Under the pieces are notes generated by a model. The model ran no database searches. It was not told the DNA's origin and saw only the letters and a program-made list of their open reading frames with translations. A DNA stretch of 64,000 nucleotides. Origin: Archaeoglobales archaeon. GTDB lineage: Archaea; Halobacteriota; Archaeoglobi; Archaeoglobales; Archaeoglobaceae. Below, piece after piece: positions 52,293 through 61,500 of the stretch. Numbering within the stretch: the first letter of the stretch is position 1; every line of letters starts with the position of its first letter. A program made the position numbers and the translations under genes. Location of the stretch: assembly GCA_030055595.1 (NCBI GenBank), contig JASFYH010000004.1, positions 20,770 to 84,769 of the forward strand, in the 5' to 3' direction.

Positions 52293-53683
52293 AAATGGAG
52301 GAATACAAGACGATTACCCAAGTAGCGGGCCCTCTAATCTTTGTAGAGAAAACGAAGCCAGTGGCTTATGGTGAACTCGTGAATGTTGTTCTTCCAGATG
52401 GCTCAGTAAGGAAAGGTCAGGTTCTCGACACTTCAAAGAATATTGTGGTTGTGCAGATGTTCGAGGGCACAAGAGGCATTGACAAAAGCTGTAGCGTTCG
52501 TTTCACAGGAGACATAGTAAAGCTGAATTGCTCCAAAGACTTGCTTGGGAGAATCTTAAGCGGTTCAGGAGAACCAATTGACGGAGGACCAGCAATTATT
52601 CCTGAAGAGAGAATACCAATCGTTGGTGCTGCTATAAATCCCTATGCAAGAAAGTATCCGAGAGAGTTCATTCAGACTGGAATTTCTGCAATCGACGGGA
52701 TGAACACACTCGTTCGTGGGCAGAAGCTTCCGATCTTCAGTGGTAGCGGTTTACCGCACAACGACATAGCCTTGCAAATTGCTCGCCAAGCGAAGGTTCG
52801 TGGGCAGGCTGAAGAATTCGCTGTAGTTTTTGCTGCGATGGGCATAACTTATGAGGAGGCATATCAGTTCATGAAAGAATTCGAAAGGACTGGAGCTCTT
52901 GAAAGGGCGGTAGTGTTCCTAAATCTTGCAAAGGATCCCGCCATAGAGAGAATAATAACTCCGAGAATGGCATTAACCGCTGCGGAGTATTTAGCCTACA
53001 CTTACGACTACCACGTCCTTGTTATTCTAACGGACATGACAAACTACTGCGAAGCTCTGCGAGAAATAAGCGCTGCAAGAGAAGAAGTCCCGGGAAGGCG
53101 CGGGTATCCGGGATACATGTATACCGACTTGGCAACGATCTACGAGAGAGCGGGGAGAATTCGTGGGAGAAAGGGCACAATTACGCAGTTCCCAATTCTT
53201 ACGATGCCCGCAGACGACATAACTCACCCGATCCCAGATCTTACTGGCTATATCACAGAGGGGCAGATCGTTCTGAGCAGAGAGCTTCACGCTAAGGGCA
53301 TTTACCCACCCATTAACGTGCTCCCGTCACTTAGCAGGCTGATGAAAGAGGGAATCGGGGCGGGAATGACGAGAGACGATCACAAGCAGTGGAACGATCA
53401 GATGTATGCTGCCTATGCAGAAGGCGTAGATCTGCGCGGTTTAGTTGCGATCGTTGGCGAAGAGGCTTTGAGCGAAAGAGATCGCCTATTCCTGAAGTTT
53501 GCAGACGAATTTGAACGCAGATTCGTCAATCAGGGCAAATACGAGGACAGAGACATTGAGACGACGCTCGATCTCGGCTGGGAATTGCTTAGCATGCTTC
53601 CAGAAAGAGAACTGACAAAGATCGAGAGAAAATACATCGAGAAATACCATCCCGCCTACAAAAAGAAGACACAGGGAGCTTAA
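52289..53683 (+). CDS. A-type ATP synthase subunit B
   Basis: [58 protein letters not shown]. Confidence 0.97.
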   Translation: MKMEEYKTITQVAGPLIFVEKTKPVAYGELVNVVLPDGSVRKGQVLDTSKNIVVVQMFEGTRGIDKSCSVRFTGDIVKLNCSKDLLGRILSGSGEPIDGGPAIIPEERIPIVGAAINPYARKYPREFIQTGISAIDGMNTLVRGQKLPIFSGSGLPHNDIALQIARQAKVRGQAEEFAVVFAAMGITYEEAYQFMKEFERTGALERAVVFLNLAKDPAIERIITPRMALTAAEYLAYTYDYHVLVILTDMTNYCEALREISAAREEVPGRRGYPGYMYTDLATIYERAGRIRGRKGTITQFPILTMPADDITHPIPDLTGYITEGQIVLSRELHAKGIYPPINVLPSLSRLMKEGIGAGMTRDDHKQWNDQMYAAYAEGVDLRGLVAIVGEEALSERDRLFLKFADEFERRFVNQGKYEDRDIETTLDLGWELLSMLPERELTKIERKYIEKYHPAYKKKTQGA

Positions 53684-53705
53684 AGCTCAGCAGTGAGGGA
53701 TAGAG

Positions 53706-54335
53706 ATGGCAGAAGTTCAACCGACGAGAATGGAACTAATAAAGCTCAGAAGAAGAATAAAAATGGCTGTTCGCGGGCACGCGTTGCTGAAGATGAAAAG
53801 AGACGGCTTGATAATGGAGTTCAGAGAACTGCTTGAGGAGGCAAAGGTTGCAATTCAAAAGATGGTCGACAATTACAACAAGGCTCAGCAGAAGCTCTTG
53901 ATTGCAATGGCGGTAGACGGATTTCCCGCATTGCGCTCAATAGCACTTTCATGCTGTCAGATCCCGCCGAGTTTTACGCTAAAAAGGAAAAGCATAATGG
54001 GCGTAGTCGTGCCTGTGATCAAAAGAGAGAAAGTGGCAAGAAGGGCAATAGAGAAACCTTACGGGATCCTGAGCACGAGTGTCAGAGTTGATGAGGCGGT
54101 TACCGCCTACGAAGAGCTCGTTGACTCGATTCTTGAAGTTGCGGAGATCGAAACCACGATCAGAAGATTGCTCGAAGAGATCGAAAGGACTAAGCGTAGA
54201 GTTAATGCTCTCGAATACAGAGTTATTCCAAGAATGAATGAGCTTGCAAGGTTCATAGCATTTAAGCTTGAGGAAATGGATCGAGAGAACATAATAAGGT
54301 TGAAGAAGCTCAAGATGAAGAAGGCGAAGAGGTAA
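53706..54335 (+). CDS. A-type ATP synthase subunit D
   Basis: PTRMELIKLRRRIKMAVRGHALLKMKRDGL. Confidence 0.95.
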   Translation: MAEVQPTRMELIKLRRRIKMAVRGHALLKMKRDGLIMEFRELLEEAKVAIQKMVDNYNKAQQKLLIAMAVDGFPALRSIALSCCQIPPSFTLKRKSIMGVVVPVIKREKVARRAIEKPYGILSTSVRVDEAVTAYEELVDSILEVAEIETTIRRLLEEIERTKRRVNALEYRVIPRMNELARFIAFKLEEMDRENIIRLKKLKMKKAKR

Positions 54336-54365
54336 GACTTTTATATTTGCCTTATAACTTTTTTC

Positions 54366-54824
54366 ATGGTGGGTTTTTCCGAGCTTAAAGGCATATATTT
54401 AAAGCTTGGCGGAGACTACAAAGAATTCAAAAAGCTTTCTGGCGAGTTAAACGTTGGATATAAGTTCAATTTTGCAAAGAAGATCACAGAAGCGGATGTT
54501 CAGCTATTCGGACTTATCTCTGGTGATATGAATCCGATCCACTTTGACGAGGAATTTGCAAAGAAGACAAGATTCGGCGGTAGAGTTGCTCATGGAATGC
54601 TCACAACAAGCCTTGTCTCAACAGCTCTGGCAATGCTTCCCGGAACAGTTGTTTTGCTGGAGACCAATTTTAAATACACCTCTCCAGTTAAAATCGGAGA
54701 TCTCGTTAATGCGGAATGCGAGATCGTTGAGAAGGAGAAGAACAGGTTTAAAGTTGCGGTAATTTGCAAGGTTTCTGACAAAGTTGTTGCGGAGGGATGG
54801 GCTAAGGTCTTAATATGGCAGTAA
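54366..54824 (+). CDS. MaoC-like (R)-specific enoyl-CoA hydratase
   Basis: FGLISGDMNPIHFDEEFAKKTRFGGRVAHGMLTTSLVSTAL. Confidence 0.88.
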   Translation: MVGFSELKGIYLKLGGDYKEFKKLSGELNVGYKFNFAKKITEADVQLFGLISGDMNPIHFDEEFAKKTRFGGRVAHGMLTTSLVSTALAMLPGTVVLLETNFKYTSPVKIGDLVNAECEIVEKEKNRFKVAVICKVSDKVVAEGWAKVLIWQ

Positions 54825-55918
54825 TTGAGCTTCTCAAAGAGAAAAAGGCGGATTTTTTTGTTCTGCAGTCTGGGGGCGTGAATTTTAGCTATGCTACGAA
54901 GTTCAAAAGCTCCTCGACGATGTTCTATCTGATCGGAGTTGATGGCACAGATCTTCTGCTTTTGCCAGAGATGGAGCTTGGAAGGGCTTTAAGGGAGAGC
55001 AGAGTTAAAGAGATCGCAAGCTTCGAGAAGCTTGGTTATGAAGAGAAGCTTAAAGAGCTTAAAAGTCCAAGGAAAGCAATTGCAGAAATTCTCGTTGAGA
55101 GGCTCAAAGAAGGGAGGGCTAAGAAAGTTCTTATTCCCACCGACTTTCCCGCTTTTCTTGCCTTCGAGCTACAGAAGCATTTTGAAGTCGAAGCAGTCGA
55201 GAATCCCTTCTTAAAGCTCAGAGCGGTGAAGAGGGCGGATGAGATTGAAAAGATCAGGCAGAATTGCCTGATATTGCTTAGGAGTTTTGATAAACTTTAC
55301 AGGAAGTTGAGATCAAAGAAGCCAATGAACTGCGATTCTGCTCGATCTTTTCTTGAAAAAGAGCTGTTCTTTCAAGGTTTGATAGCTGAAGATACTATAT
55401 GCTCTTCAGGAAAACTCTCAGCAGATCCCCATGAGCTCGGAAAGGGGAAGATCGAGGATCATCTTCTCGTTGACGTCTTTCCGAGGAATTTAAGAACTGG
55501 ATACTACGCGGACTTTACAAGAACGATCTTGATCCGAAAAAATCCAGAGATTGAGGAAATGCTTAAGGCAGTAATCGAGGCAAAGAAAAAGGCAATCTCG
55601 ATGCTCAAAGAGGGTGTCAACGGAAAAGACGTGCACAATGCAGTCAAAGACTGTCTTAAAAGTCATGGCTTCGAAACTAAAGCGGGTGAGGGATTTATAC
55701 ATTCCACAGGTCATGGAGTTGGACTTGAAGTTCATGAGGAGCCAAGAATAGGCGATGTTGATGCTGAGCTAAAAAGCGGAATGGTTGTAACTGTTGAGCC
55801 CGGGCTTTACTACAGAAAAATTGGTGGTGTCAGGGTTGAAGACCTCATTTTGATCCGAAAGAATGACTGCGAAGTTCTCACACCCTACGAGAGCTTTTTG
55901 GCATTATATAATCCTTAG
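54815..55918 (+). CDS. Xaa-Pro aminopeptidase/dipeptidase (M24)
   Basis: LLVDVFPRNLRTGYYADFTRTI, GEGFIHSTGHGVGLEVHEEPRIG, VVTVEPGLYY. Confidence 0.9.
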   Translation: MAVIELLKEKKADFFVLQSGGVNFSYATKFKSSSTMFYLIGVDGTDLLLLPEMELGRALRESRVKEIASFEKLGYEEKLKELKSPRKAIAEILVERLKEGRAKKVLIPTDFPAFLAFELQKHFEVEAVENPFLKLRAVKRADEIEKIRQNCLILLRSFDKLYRKLRSKKPMNCDSARSFLEKELFFQGLIAEDTICSSGKLSADPHELGKGKIEDHLLVDVFPRNLRTGYYADFTRTILIRKNPEIEEMLKAVIEAKKKAISMLKEGVNGKDVHNAVKDCLKSHGFETKAGEGFIHSTGHGVGLEVHEEPRIGDVDAELKSGMVVTVEPGLYYRKIGGVRVEDLILIRKNDCEVLTPYESFLALYNP

Positions 55919-57242
55919 GCGCTGAGGGTATATTTTCAAGATACTTTCTTAGCACCTTCGGAATCTCAATCCTGCCATCTTCAAGCTGGTAGTTTTCGAT
56001 TATTGCAGTTATTGCCCTTGTTGTGGCTATTGCTGTTGAATTTAACGTGTGCACAAAGCCCTTGCTCGGCATACCCCTCTTCTCAGCATACCTTATGTCA
56101 AGCCTATAGCTTTGCCAGTCCGTGCAGTTGCTACATGAGACCATTTCTCTATAAGTAGCCTGAGATGGCATCCAAGCTTCGAGATCGTATTTCTTAGCTG
56201 CGACTATGCCAAGATCTCCCGTGCAGATGTTCACAACTCTGTAGGGAATTCCCAAGCCTTGCCAAAGCTTTTCCGCATTCTCCAAGAGTTTTTCATGCCA
56301 CTCCCAGCTCTGCTCTGGAAGGCAAAAGACGAACTGCTCCACTTTGTTGAACTGATGAACCCTAAAAATTCCTTTCGTGTCCTTTCCGTGAGCTCCCGCT
56401 TCCTTTCTAAAGCATGGACTGAAGCCAGCGTAGAGCAAAGGAAGCTCACTCTCCTCAAGCGTTTCCTTCATGTGCATCGCAGCGATTGCATGCTCGCTTG
56501 TCGCTATCAAGTGCAGATCCTCGCCCTCGATCTTGTAGATCACATCTTCAAAGTCGCTGAAAGCGGTTACGCCTTCATAGGCGGACTTTTTAAGCATAAA
56601 AGGCGGGAATATGAGTCTGAAGCCTCTGCTCGCAAGAAGATCCATTGCATAAAGCGTTAATGCAAGGTCAAGCCAAAGAAGATCCTCAAGTAGGTAATAA
56701 AACCTCGAACCCGCAACTTTTCCCGCTCTTGCAAGATCTGCCCAGCCAAAAAGCTCTACTGCGTCTGCATGGCTTACTGGCTTGAAGTCGACAACCTCAT
56801 ACTCCGCTTTGCCTTCTGTTTTTTTAACAAACTCATCGACGTCTTCAAAGTAAACCTTTGCCTTTCCCCAGTAGCGAATTGGGACATTTTCGCTGTCATC
56901 CTTGCCAATGGGCACAGTTTCATGGACTATGTTTGGGATTGAAAGCAAAATTGCCTCAACTTCCTTTTCAATTCTGCCTAATTCTTCTTCTGCCTTTTTT
57001 ACCTCTTCACTGAGCTTTTTAGCTTCTTCAATTAGCTTCTGATCTTTTTTATCCTTCAAAATCCTTGATAATTCGTTTCTTTTCTTTCTAAGCATATTCG
57101 TTTCTTTTAGCTTCTCTCTCCATTTTTTATCGAGCTCTATAGCACGATCTACAACTTCCAAGCTCAAACCCCGTCTTTTCTGCGACTCATATAGGATCTC
57201 TGGTTTATCTCTCAAAGCTTTAAGAATGCTCCACATCAACAA
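55878..57242 (-). CDS. serS: Seryl-tRNA synthetase
   Basis: Class II motifs FSPCFRKEAGAHGKDTKGIFRVHQFNKVEQF and LNSTAIATTRAITAIIENYQLEDGRIEIPKVL. Confidence 0.95.
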   Translation of the reverse strand: MLMWSILKALRDKPEILYESQKRRGLSLEVVDRAIELDKKWREKLKETNMLRKKRNELSRILKDKKDQKLIEEAKKLSEEVKKAEEELGRIEKEVEAILLSIPNIVHETVPIGKDDSENVPIRYWGKAKVYFEDVDEFVKKTEGKAEYEVVDFKPVSHADAVELFGWADLARAGKVAGSRFYYLLEDLLWLDLALTLYAMDLLASRGFRLIFPPFMLKKSAYEGVTAFSDFEDVIYKIEGEDLHLIATSEHAIAAMHMKETLEESELPLLYAGFSPCFRKEAGAHGKDTKGIFRVHQFNKVEQFVFCLPEQSWEWHEKLLENAEKLWQGLGIPYRVVNICTGDLGIVAAKKYDLEAWMPSQATYREMVSCSNCTDWQSYRLDIRYAEKRGMPSKGFVHTLNSTAIATTRAITAIIENYQLEDGRIEIPKVLRKYLENIPSAPKDYIMPKSSRRV

Positions 57243-57257
57243 CCCATGGCATTTCAG

Positions 57258-58187
57258 TTATAAAAATGCACCGAATAGCAACGCTAAGAAGATCACTCCG
57301 AGGGTTATGCTTGCGAGCTTATACATTCTCCTCGCTTTTTCTTTTTTTGGAGCAATTGCAAACTTAATGGCTTTAAAAAGAAATATTAGGACTGCTGGAA
57401 TCGCAATTGCTAAATAAATGGCATGTAGAGGGATCAAGAAATACAAAGAGACCGCCAAGACAAGCATAAGCGATGTTGCAAGAACAATAGCCCATGAAGC
57501 TTTCTTAATGCCAGCAATAAGCGGAAACATCGGAATTCCCGCCCTTCTGTAGTCCTCTTCGTAATGCATCGCTATGAACCAGATGTGCGAGGGGATCCAG
57601 AGAAGCACGATCCCAGCGATCAAAAATCCCGGCAGAGTGAAGCCTTTAACCGCAACCCAGCCAGCTAAGGCGGGCATGGCTCCCGCAAAGCCTCCAAGGA
57701 TGATCGAATAGGGGCTTTTTCTCTTGAGCAGAAGAGTATAAACGAGAATGTCGAAGATAAGCCCCAAAAGAAGAACGAGAGCAAATTCTATACTGTTGAA
57801 TAACGCAATAAGAAAGCCAGAGGCAAAGAGAAACGCTCCATAGATCGCACAAGCTCTTGGGCTTAGCTCTCCCGCGGGGATCGGTCTGCTTCGTGTTCTC
57901 ATCATGAGTGCATCGATGTCCCGATCGATCCACATGTTCAAAGCGGTTGTGCCAGAGATCGTTAGAAATGTTGCGGTAAAGCACAAGGGCAGAGTTTCTC
58001 TTCCTCCCGCTACGAGAAAACTCACCAAAAACGTGATCATGAGTAGTAAGGTTTGTTTTGGCTTGATCACTTCAAACAATGCTCTTGGATTCACATTTCG
58101 AATTCTCCCCTTGAATAAATACTTTTTCCGCTTTAGATCTTCGAGCCCACAAAATTCAGATAACTCACATTCCATTTTAATATACAT
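57258..58187 (-). CDS. Protoheme IX farnesyltransferase-like UbiA prenyltransferase
   Basis: NMWIDRDIDALMMRTRSRPIPAGELSP, IWFIAMHYEEDYRRAGIPMFPL. Confidence 0.9.
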   Translation of the reverse strand: MYIKMECELSEFCGLEDLKRKKYLFKGRIRNVNPRALFEVIKPKQTLLLMITFLVSFLVAGGRETLPLCFTATFLTISGTTALNMWIDRDIDALMMRTRSRPIPAGELSPRACAIYGAFLFASGFLIALFNSIEFALVLLLGLIFDILVYTLLLKRKSPYSIILGGFAGAMPALAGWVAVKGFTLPGFLIAGIVLLWIPSHIWFIAMHYEEDYRRAGIPMFPLIAGIKKASWAIVLATSLMLVLAVSLYFLIPLHAIYLAIAIPAVLIFLFKAIKFAIAPKKEKARRMYKLASITLGVIFLALLFGAFL

Positions 58188-58189
58188 TT

Positions 58190-58930
58190 AAAATATTTTT
58201 TGTTTAAACTATCCATAATATTATTTTTTAATTTTTTGTTAGTAAAATTTAATAATAAAATTTTTTAAATAAATTTTAAAATTTTTTGTTAAGTTAGAAA
58301 TAATATACTATATTTTGGATTACAATAGATAGATAAATTTTTTTGTTGAATACAAATATTCCAGAATTAATGTAATAAAAACTTTTAGGCTCCCCTAAAA
58401 ATTGCAATTCTGGTAACTCGTTTATTCCAAAAAATATAGGAATAAGGCACTTCTCACGAAAATATGGGGGGTTAACCGCGAAAACTCGTTGACTTCGCGG
58501 ATCCAATTGTTCAAGAGCAATGCTTTATTACATAATTTTTGTAATAATTGTTTTTAGATAATTAAATACTAAGTCTTAAAATTAAACTTAATAATTTTAT
58601 AAATAAAATTTTAATTAAAAATTCTTAAAATTAATTAAAAAATTTAAAATAAACGTATTTACGCTATATTATTTGAAATAAACTTTAAAAATTTATATAA
58701 TTTAACTTGATTAGAATATTCTAAATAAAATTATCGAACAATGTGGATCATAGAGTTAGTAAGAGGGGAATAGATCAAACGCCTGCAAAAGAGGGGGATC
58801 TTAATCAAATCCGCTCTAACATTCTAATTAAAAAGAAAAAGTCTTGAAGTAAAATCGAGCCAAACAGAGGAGGCTGAAAATTCCTACAAAATTAGCCTAA
58901 GCAAAAAAGTGAGTTTTAAAAAAGTAATTT
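58190..58930. other. Long AT-rich ORF-free interval with consecutive hairpins
   Basis: No convincing CDS; long A/T-only runs; inverted repeats at 58361-58413 (with nested 58383-58400), 58422-58445 and 58476-58500. Confidence 0.6.
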
Positions 58931-58937
58931 AGAGGCT

Positions 58938-60044
58938 TTAAAGTCCTAAGAAGAAGATCAGGACGTAGTAAACGCCCATTAAAACCAAACCAAGTGGCAC
59001 ACCAACTTTTGCCCACTCGCTTGAAGTGATCTTCATTCTCGCAGCGGAGACTATGTTCGGAATGTTGCCCGGGATCAGCATACCTCCAGAGATCAGTAGA
59101 GCCATGAGAGCACTCTGGATCTGCGTGAGCGTGAGCACTGGACCAATTTCCGCAGCAGTCAATGTAGCGTTGTCGAGCACCGCTGAGACTATGTTAACCC
59201 AGTATAGAATTTCTGGAGGGATCTTCGAGATATACCAGACTATGAGCGGTGTAAAGCCACCTCCCAGCAGAATAAGAGCTGCAACAAACGTGTAAACCTT
59301 CACAGCTCTAATTATTACCCCTCTTAGCGTCTCCGTGTATTCTGGAAGCCCAATACTTTCAACGCTCTGCTTTCCAACCCTGAATGCTGCGTAGATCCCG
59401 AGGAAAACGACTGCTGGAATTATATAGTGAGCCAAGATCCTGAAAAGGAACAGGAAGTCCGCGTGGTATGGTTCACCCGCAAGTTTTTTAACCGCAATTG
59501 TTGATAAGGGCTCCCCAACTGGTGTCAATGCTGCACCAAGACCAACCGCAAAACAAGCGATGACTATGAACTCGACTTTTTTCTTTCTCTCTAAAGGCAT
59601 CACAAGGGCTATTTCAGCTAAAAGCACCGCACAAACGATCACTGAGATCAGACTTGAAGCCAAGCCAAAAAGAACTACGAAAATGAATGCAAATGTTCGC
59701 ACTCCGATCTTCTTCATCATAGCAAGTAGTGCGGAATAGATCGGCTTGTTGAAGTAGTGTATGATCAGTCCAACGATCAGAACAACCTGAAAGATCCCTA
59801 TAGGGATCCCAAAGGCTTCTGTGATCCTTACTGGAGCTTCAATAGCTTCAATGATTAGTTTTTCGCTCCAAAGTCCACTGATCGTAACCGCAATTATGCC
59901 CATCACAAGAAAGAAAGGCTCGAGATTCTCTTCGACCTTTTTCACTCGGAAGGGCAAGATCAAAACGAGAGCGAGAATTATTCCGAGTCCAACCGCTATT
60001 AGAAGATTTGGCTCCTCTGGAATTGTCAATTCAACCGCAGACAT
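58938..60044 (-). CDS. DUF1646-like multi-spanning membrane transporter
   Basis: ~10 hydrophobic segments; GAALTPVGEPLSTIAVKKL, LDNATLTAAEIGP, GGMLIPGNIPNIVSA typical of ion-transporter (IT) superfamily proteins. Confidence 0.7.
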   Translation of the reverse strand: MSAVELTIPEEPNLLIAVGLGIILALVLILPFRVKKVEENLEPFFLVMGIIAVTISGLWSEKLIIEAIEAPVRITEAFGIPIGIFQVVLIVGLIIHYFNKPIYSALLAMMKKIGVRTFAFIFVVLFGLASSLISVIVCAVLLAEIALVMPLERKKKVEFIVIACFAVGLGAALTPVGEPLSTIAVKKLAGEPYHADFLFLFRILAHYIIPAVVFLGIYAAFRVGKQSVESIGLPEYTETLRGVIIRAVKVYTFVAALILLGGGFTPLIVWYISKIPPEILYWVNIVSAVLDNATLTAAEIGPVLTLTQIQSALMALLISGGMLIPGNIPNIVSAARMKITSSEWAKVGVPLGLVLMGVYYVLIFFLGL

Positions 60045-60114
60045 GCTCAGCGTTATGCGGTGATTTTAAAAACTTTTCTAAATTGGCTATTCTTAATGCT
60101 TTTTCAGTAATTAG

Positions 60115-60189
60115 TGCTCCGGCCGGGATTTGAACCCGGGGCTCAGGCTCGAAAGGCCTGGATGTTTGACCGGGCTACACCACCGGAGC
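60115..60189 (-). tRNA. tRNA-Glu (anticodon TTC)
   Basis: Reverse complement GCTCCGG...CAGGC-CTTTCGA-GCCTG...CCCGGGTTCAAATCCCGGCCGGAGCA. Confidence 0.95.
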
Positions 60190-60286
60190 TTAGATCCTCG
60201 CTACAAGTAGATTTAAATCTCTTTCGCTACGTCCATTTGCAGAGCATGGACGTAAAATTTTTAAATATTTAATACCATCTTTAAAT

Positions 60287-60376
60287 ATGACGAAGTGCGG
60301 AACTGGAAAGAAGAAGGCAGAGAAGAAGGAAGAAAAAACCGCCAAGACTGAAAAAGAGAAAAAGACAAAAAAGTAA
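60287..60376 (+). CDS. 29-aa lysine-rich miniprotein
   Basis: MTKCGTGKKKAEKKEEKTAKTEKEKKTKK; TATA-like TTTTTAAATATTTAA ~25 nt upstream of the ATG, suggesting a leaderless transcript. Confidence 0.45.
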   Translation: MTKCGTGKKKAEKKEEKTAKTEKEKKTKK

Positions 60377-60457
60377 GCCAAAATTATTTTATTTTTTAAG
60401 GATCCGAAGTTTCGATCTCATAGAAACACTTATAAATGCCATGCCAAGGGTTTTTAT

Positions 60458-61330
60458 ATGGCTATCAAGATCCTAATAAAGGGCAAAGTTCACGGAGTTG
60501 GCTACAGGGTAAAGCTCATAAATATGGCTTTAGAATACGGAATCGACAGATTTGCAGTCTTTAACACATTTACGAATGGAAAGGAAGCGGTCATGATTTT
60601 GGTTGACGCTCCTGAAGAAATTTTAGAGCTTTTAAAGGAAAGAATAAAGGCTGAAAAGCCTGAAAAGGCAATTGTTGAGTCCGTAGAATTTCTGGAATGT
60701 CGCTTTAGCGTTCCGCCGATCGAGAGAAGTATGCAGGCATTTCAGATCGAGCACTGGGGCAAGGCAATCCCAATAATGCTCAACATGCTCGAAAAACAGG
60801 ATCTAATGCTTGAAAAACAGGATCTGATGCTTGAGAAGCAAGACAAGATGCTCGAAAAGCAGGATCTGATGCTTGAAAAACAAGACAAAATGCTTGAAAA
60901 AATGGATGTGATGCTTGAAAAGCAAGACAAGATGCTTGAAAAGCAGGATCTGATGCTTGAGAAGCAGGACAAGATGCTTGAAAAAATGGATGTGATGCTT
61001 GAAAAACAGGATCTAATGCTTGAGAAACAGGATCTGATGCTTGAGAAGCAAGACAAGATGCTCGAAAAGCAGGATCTGATGCTCGAAAAGCAGGACAAAA
61101 TGCTTGAAAAACAGGATCTGGTGATCAACAAGCTTGATGAGACGAAACAAGAGCTTGGGAGTAAGATCGATCAAACAAGGGAAGATCTCGCTGAACGACT
61201 TGACGAAACAAATGCCAAGCTTGAGCTTCTCCGCTCAGATCTCAGAGATTACCTTGAAAAAAACATGAAAGAGCTGAATGCAAGGATCTTAAGGATCGAA
61301 GAGGCTTTGAGGAAAGCGGGGCTGATGTAA
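60458..61330 (+). CDS. Acylphosphatase-like domain fused to 16 MLEKQD(L/K/V) heptads and C-terminal coiled coil
   Basis: N-terminal IKGKVHGVGYRV...VFNTFTNGKEAV acylphosphatase signature (Arg and Asn retained), then heptads, then KLDETKQELGSKIDQTREDLAERLDETNAKLELLRSDL. Confidence 0.8.
   Translation: MAIKILIKGKVHGVGYRVKLINMALEYGIDRFAVFNTFTNGKEAVMILVDAPEEILELLKERIKAEKPEKAIVESVEFLECRFSVPPIERSMQAFQIEHWGKAIPIMLNMLEKQDLMLEKQDLMLEKQDKMLEKQDLMLEKQDKMLEKMDVMLEKQDKMLEKQDLMLEKQDKMLEKMDVMLEKQDLMLEKQDLMLEKQDKMLEKQDLMLEKQDKMLEKQDLVINKLDETKQELGSKIDQTREDLAERLDETNAKLELLRSDLRDYLEKNMKELNARILRIEEALRKAGLM
60785..61120 (+). repeat. 16 in-frame tandem 21-bp repeats (MLEK[QM]D[LKV])
   Basis: Counted by hand; 16 x 21 = 336 bp, consensus atgcttgaaaaacaggatctg. 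Confidence 0.95.
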
Positions 61331-61459
61331 GGCTTCTAAACCTTACCTGAATCTAATAGTTAATGTTTAAAACCACAAGATTTATTAACCGAGTTAGCAA
61401 AAATCAAAGTAGAAAAATTTTCACTCCAACGTGTAAAAGCGAAAAAGTTATATACTTGT

Positions 61460-61475
61460 TATAATCATGATTATA
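61460..61475. promoter_or_regulatory. 16-bp perfect palindrome TATAATCATGATTATA in the pilin-like gene promoter
   Basis: Lies just downstream of TATA-like GTTATATAC (61447-61455), i.e. between TATA and predicted TSS. Confidence 0.55.
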
Positions 61476-61500
61476 GTGAAGAACGTGAGGAGGTGAAAAA

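Noticed and set aside
58294-58506. 70-aa minus-strand ORF in the AT-rich island
   Set aside because: No SD or recognisable domain, and it runs through the hairpins; probably chance.
60785-61120. Regular 21-bp repeat array resembling a CRISPR-like signal
   Set aside because: Contiguous in-frame coding repeats with no spacers; not a CRISPR array.
60742-61131. 129-aa minus-strand ORF of SCFSSI repeats
   Set aside because: Exact antisense of the MLEKQD repeat; the open frame is a by-product of repeat codon composition.
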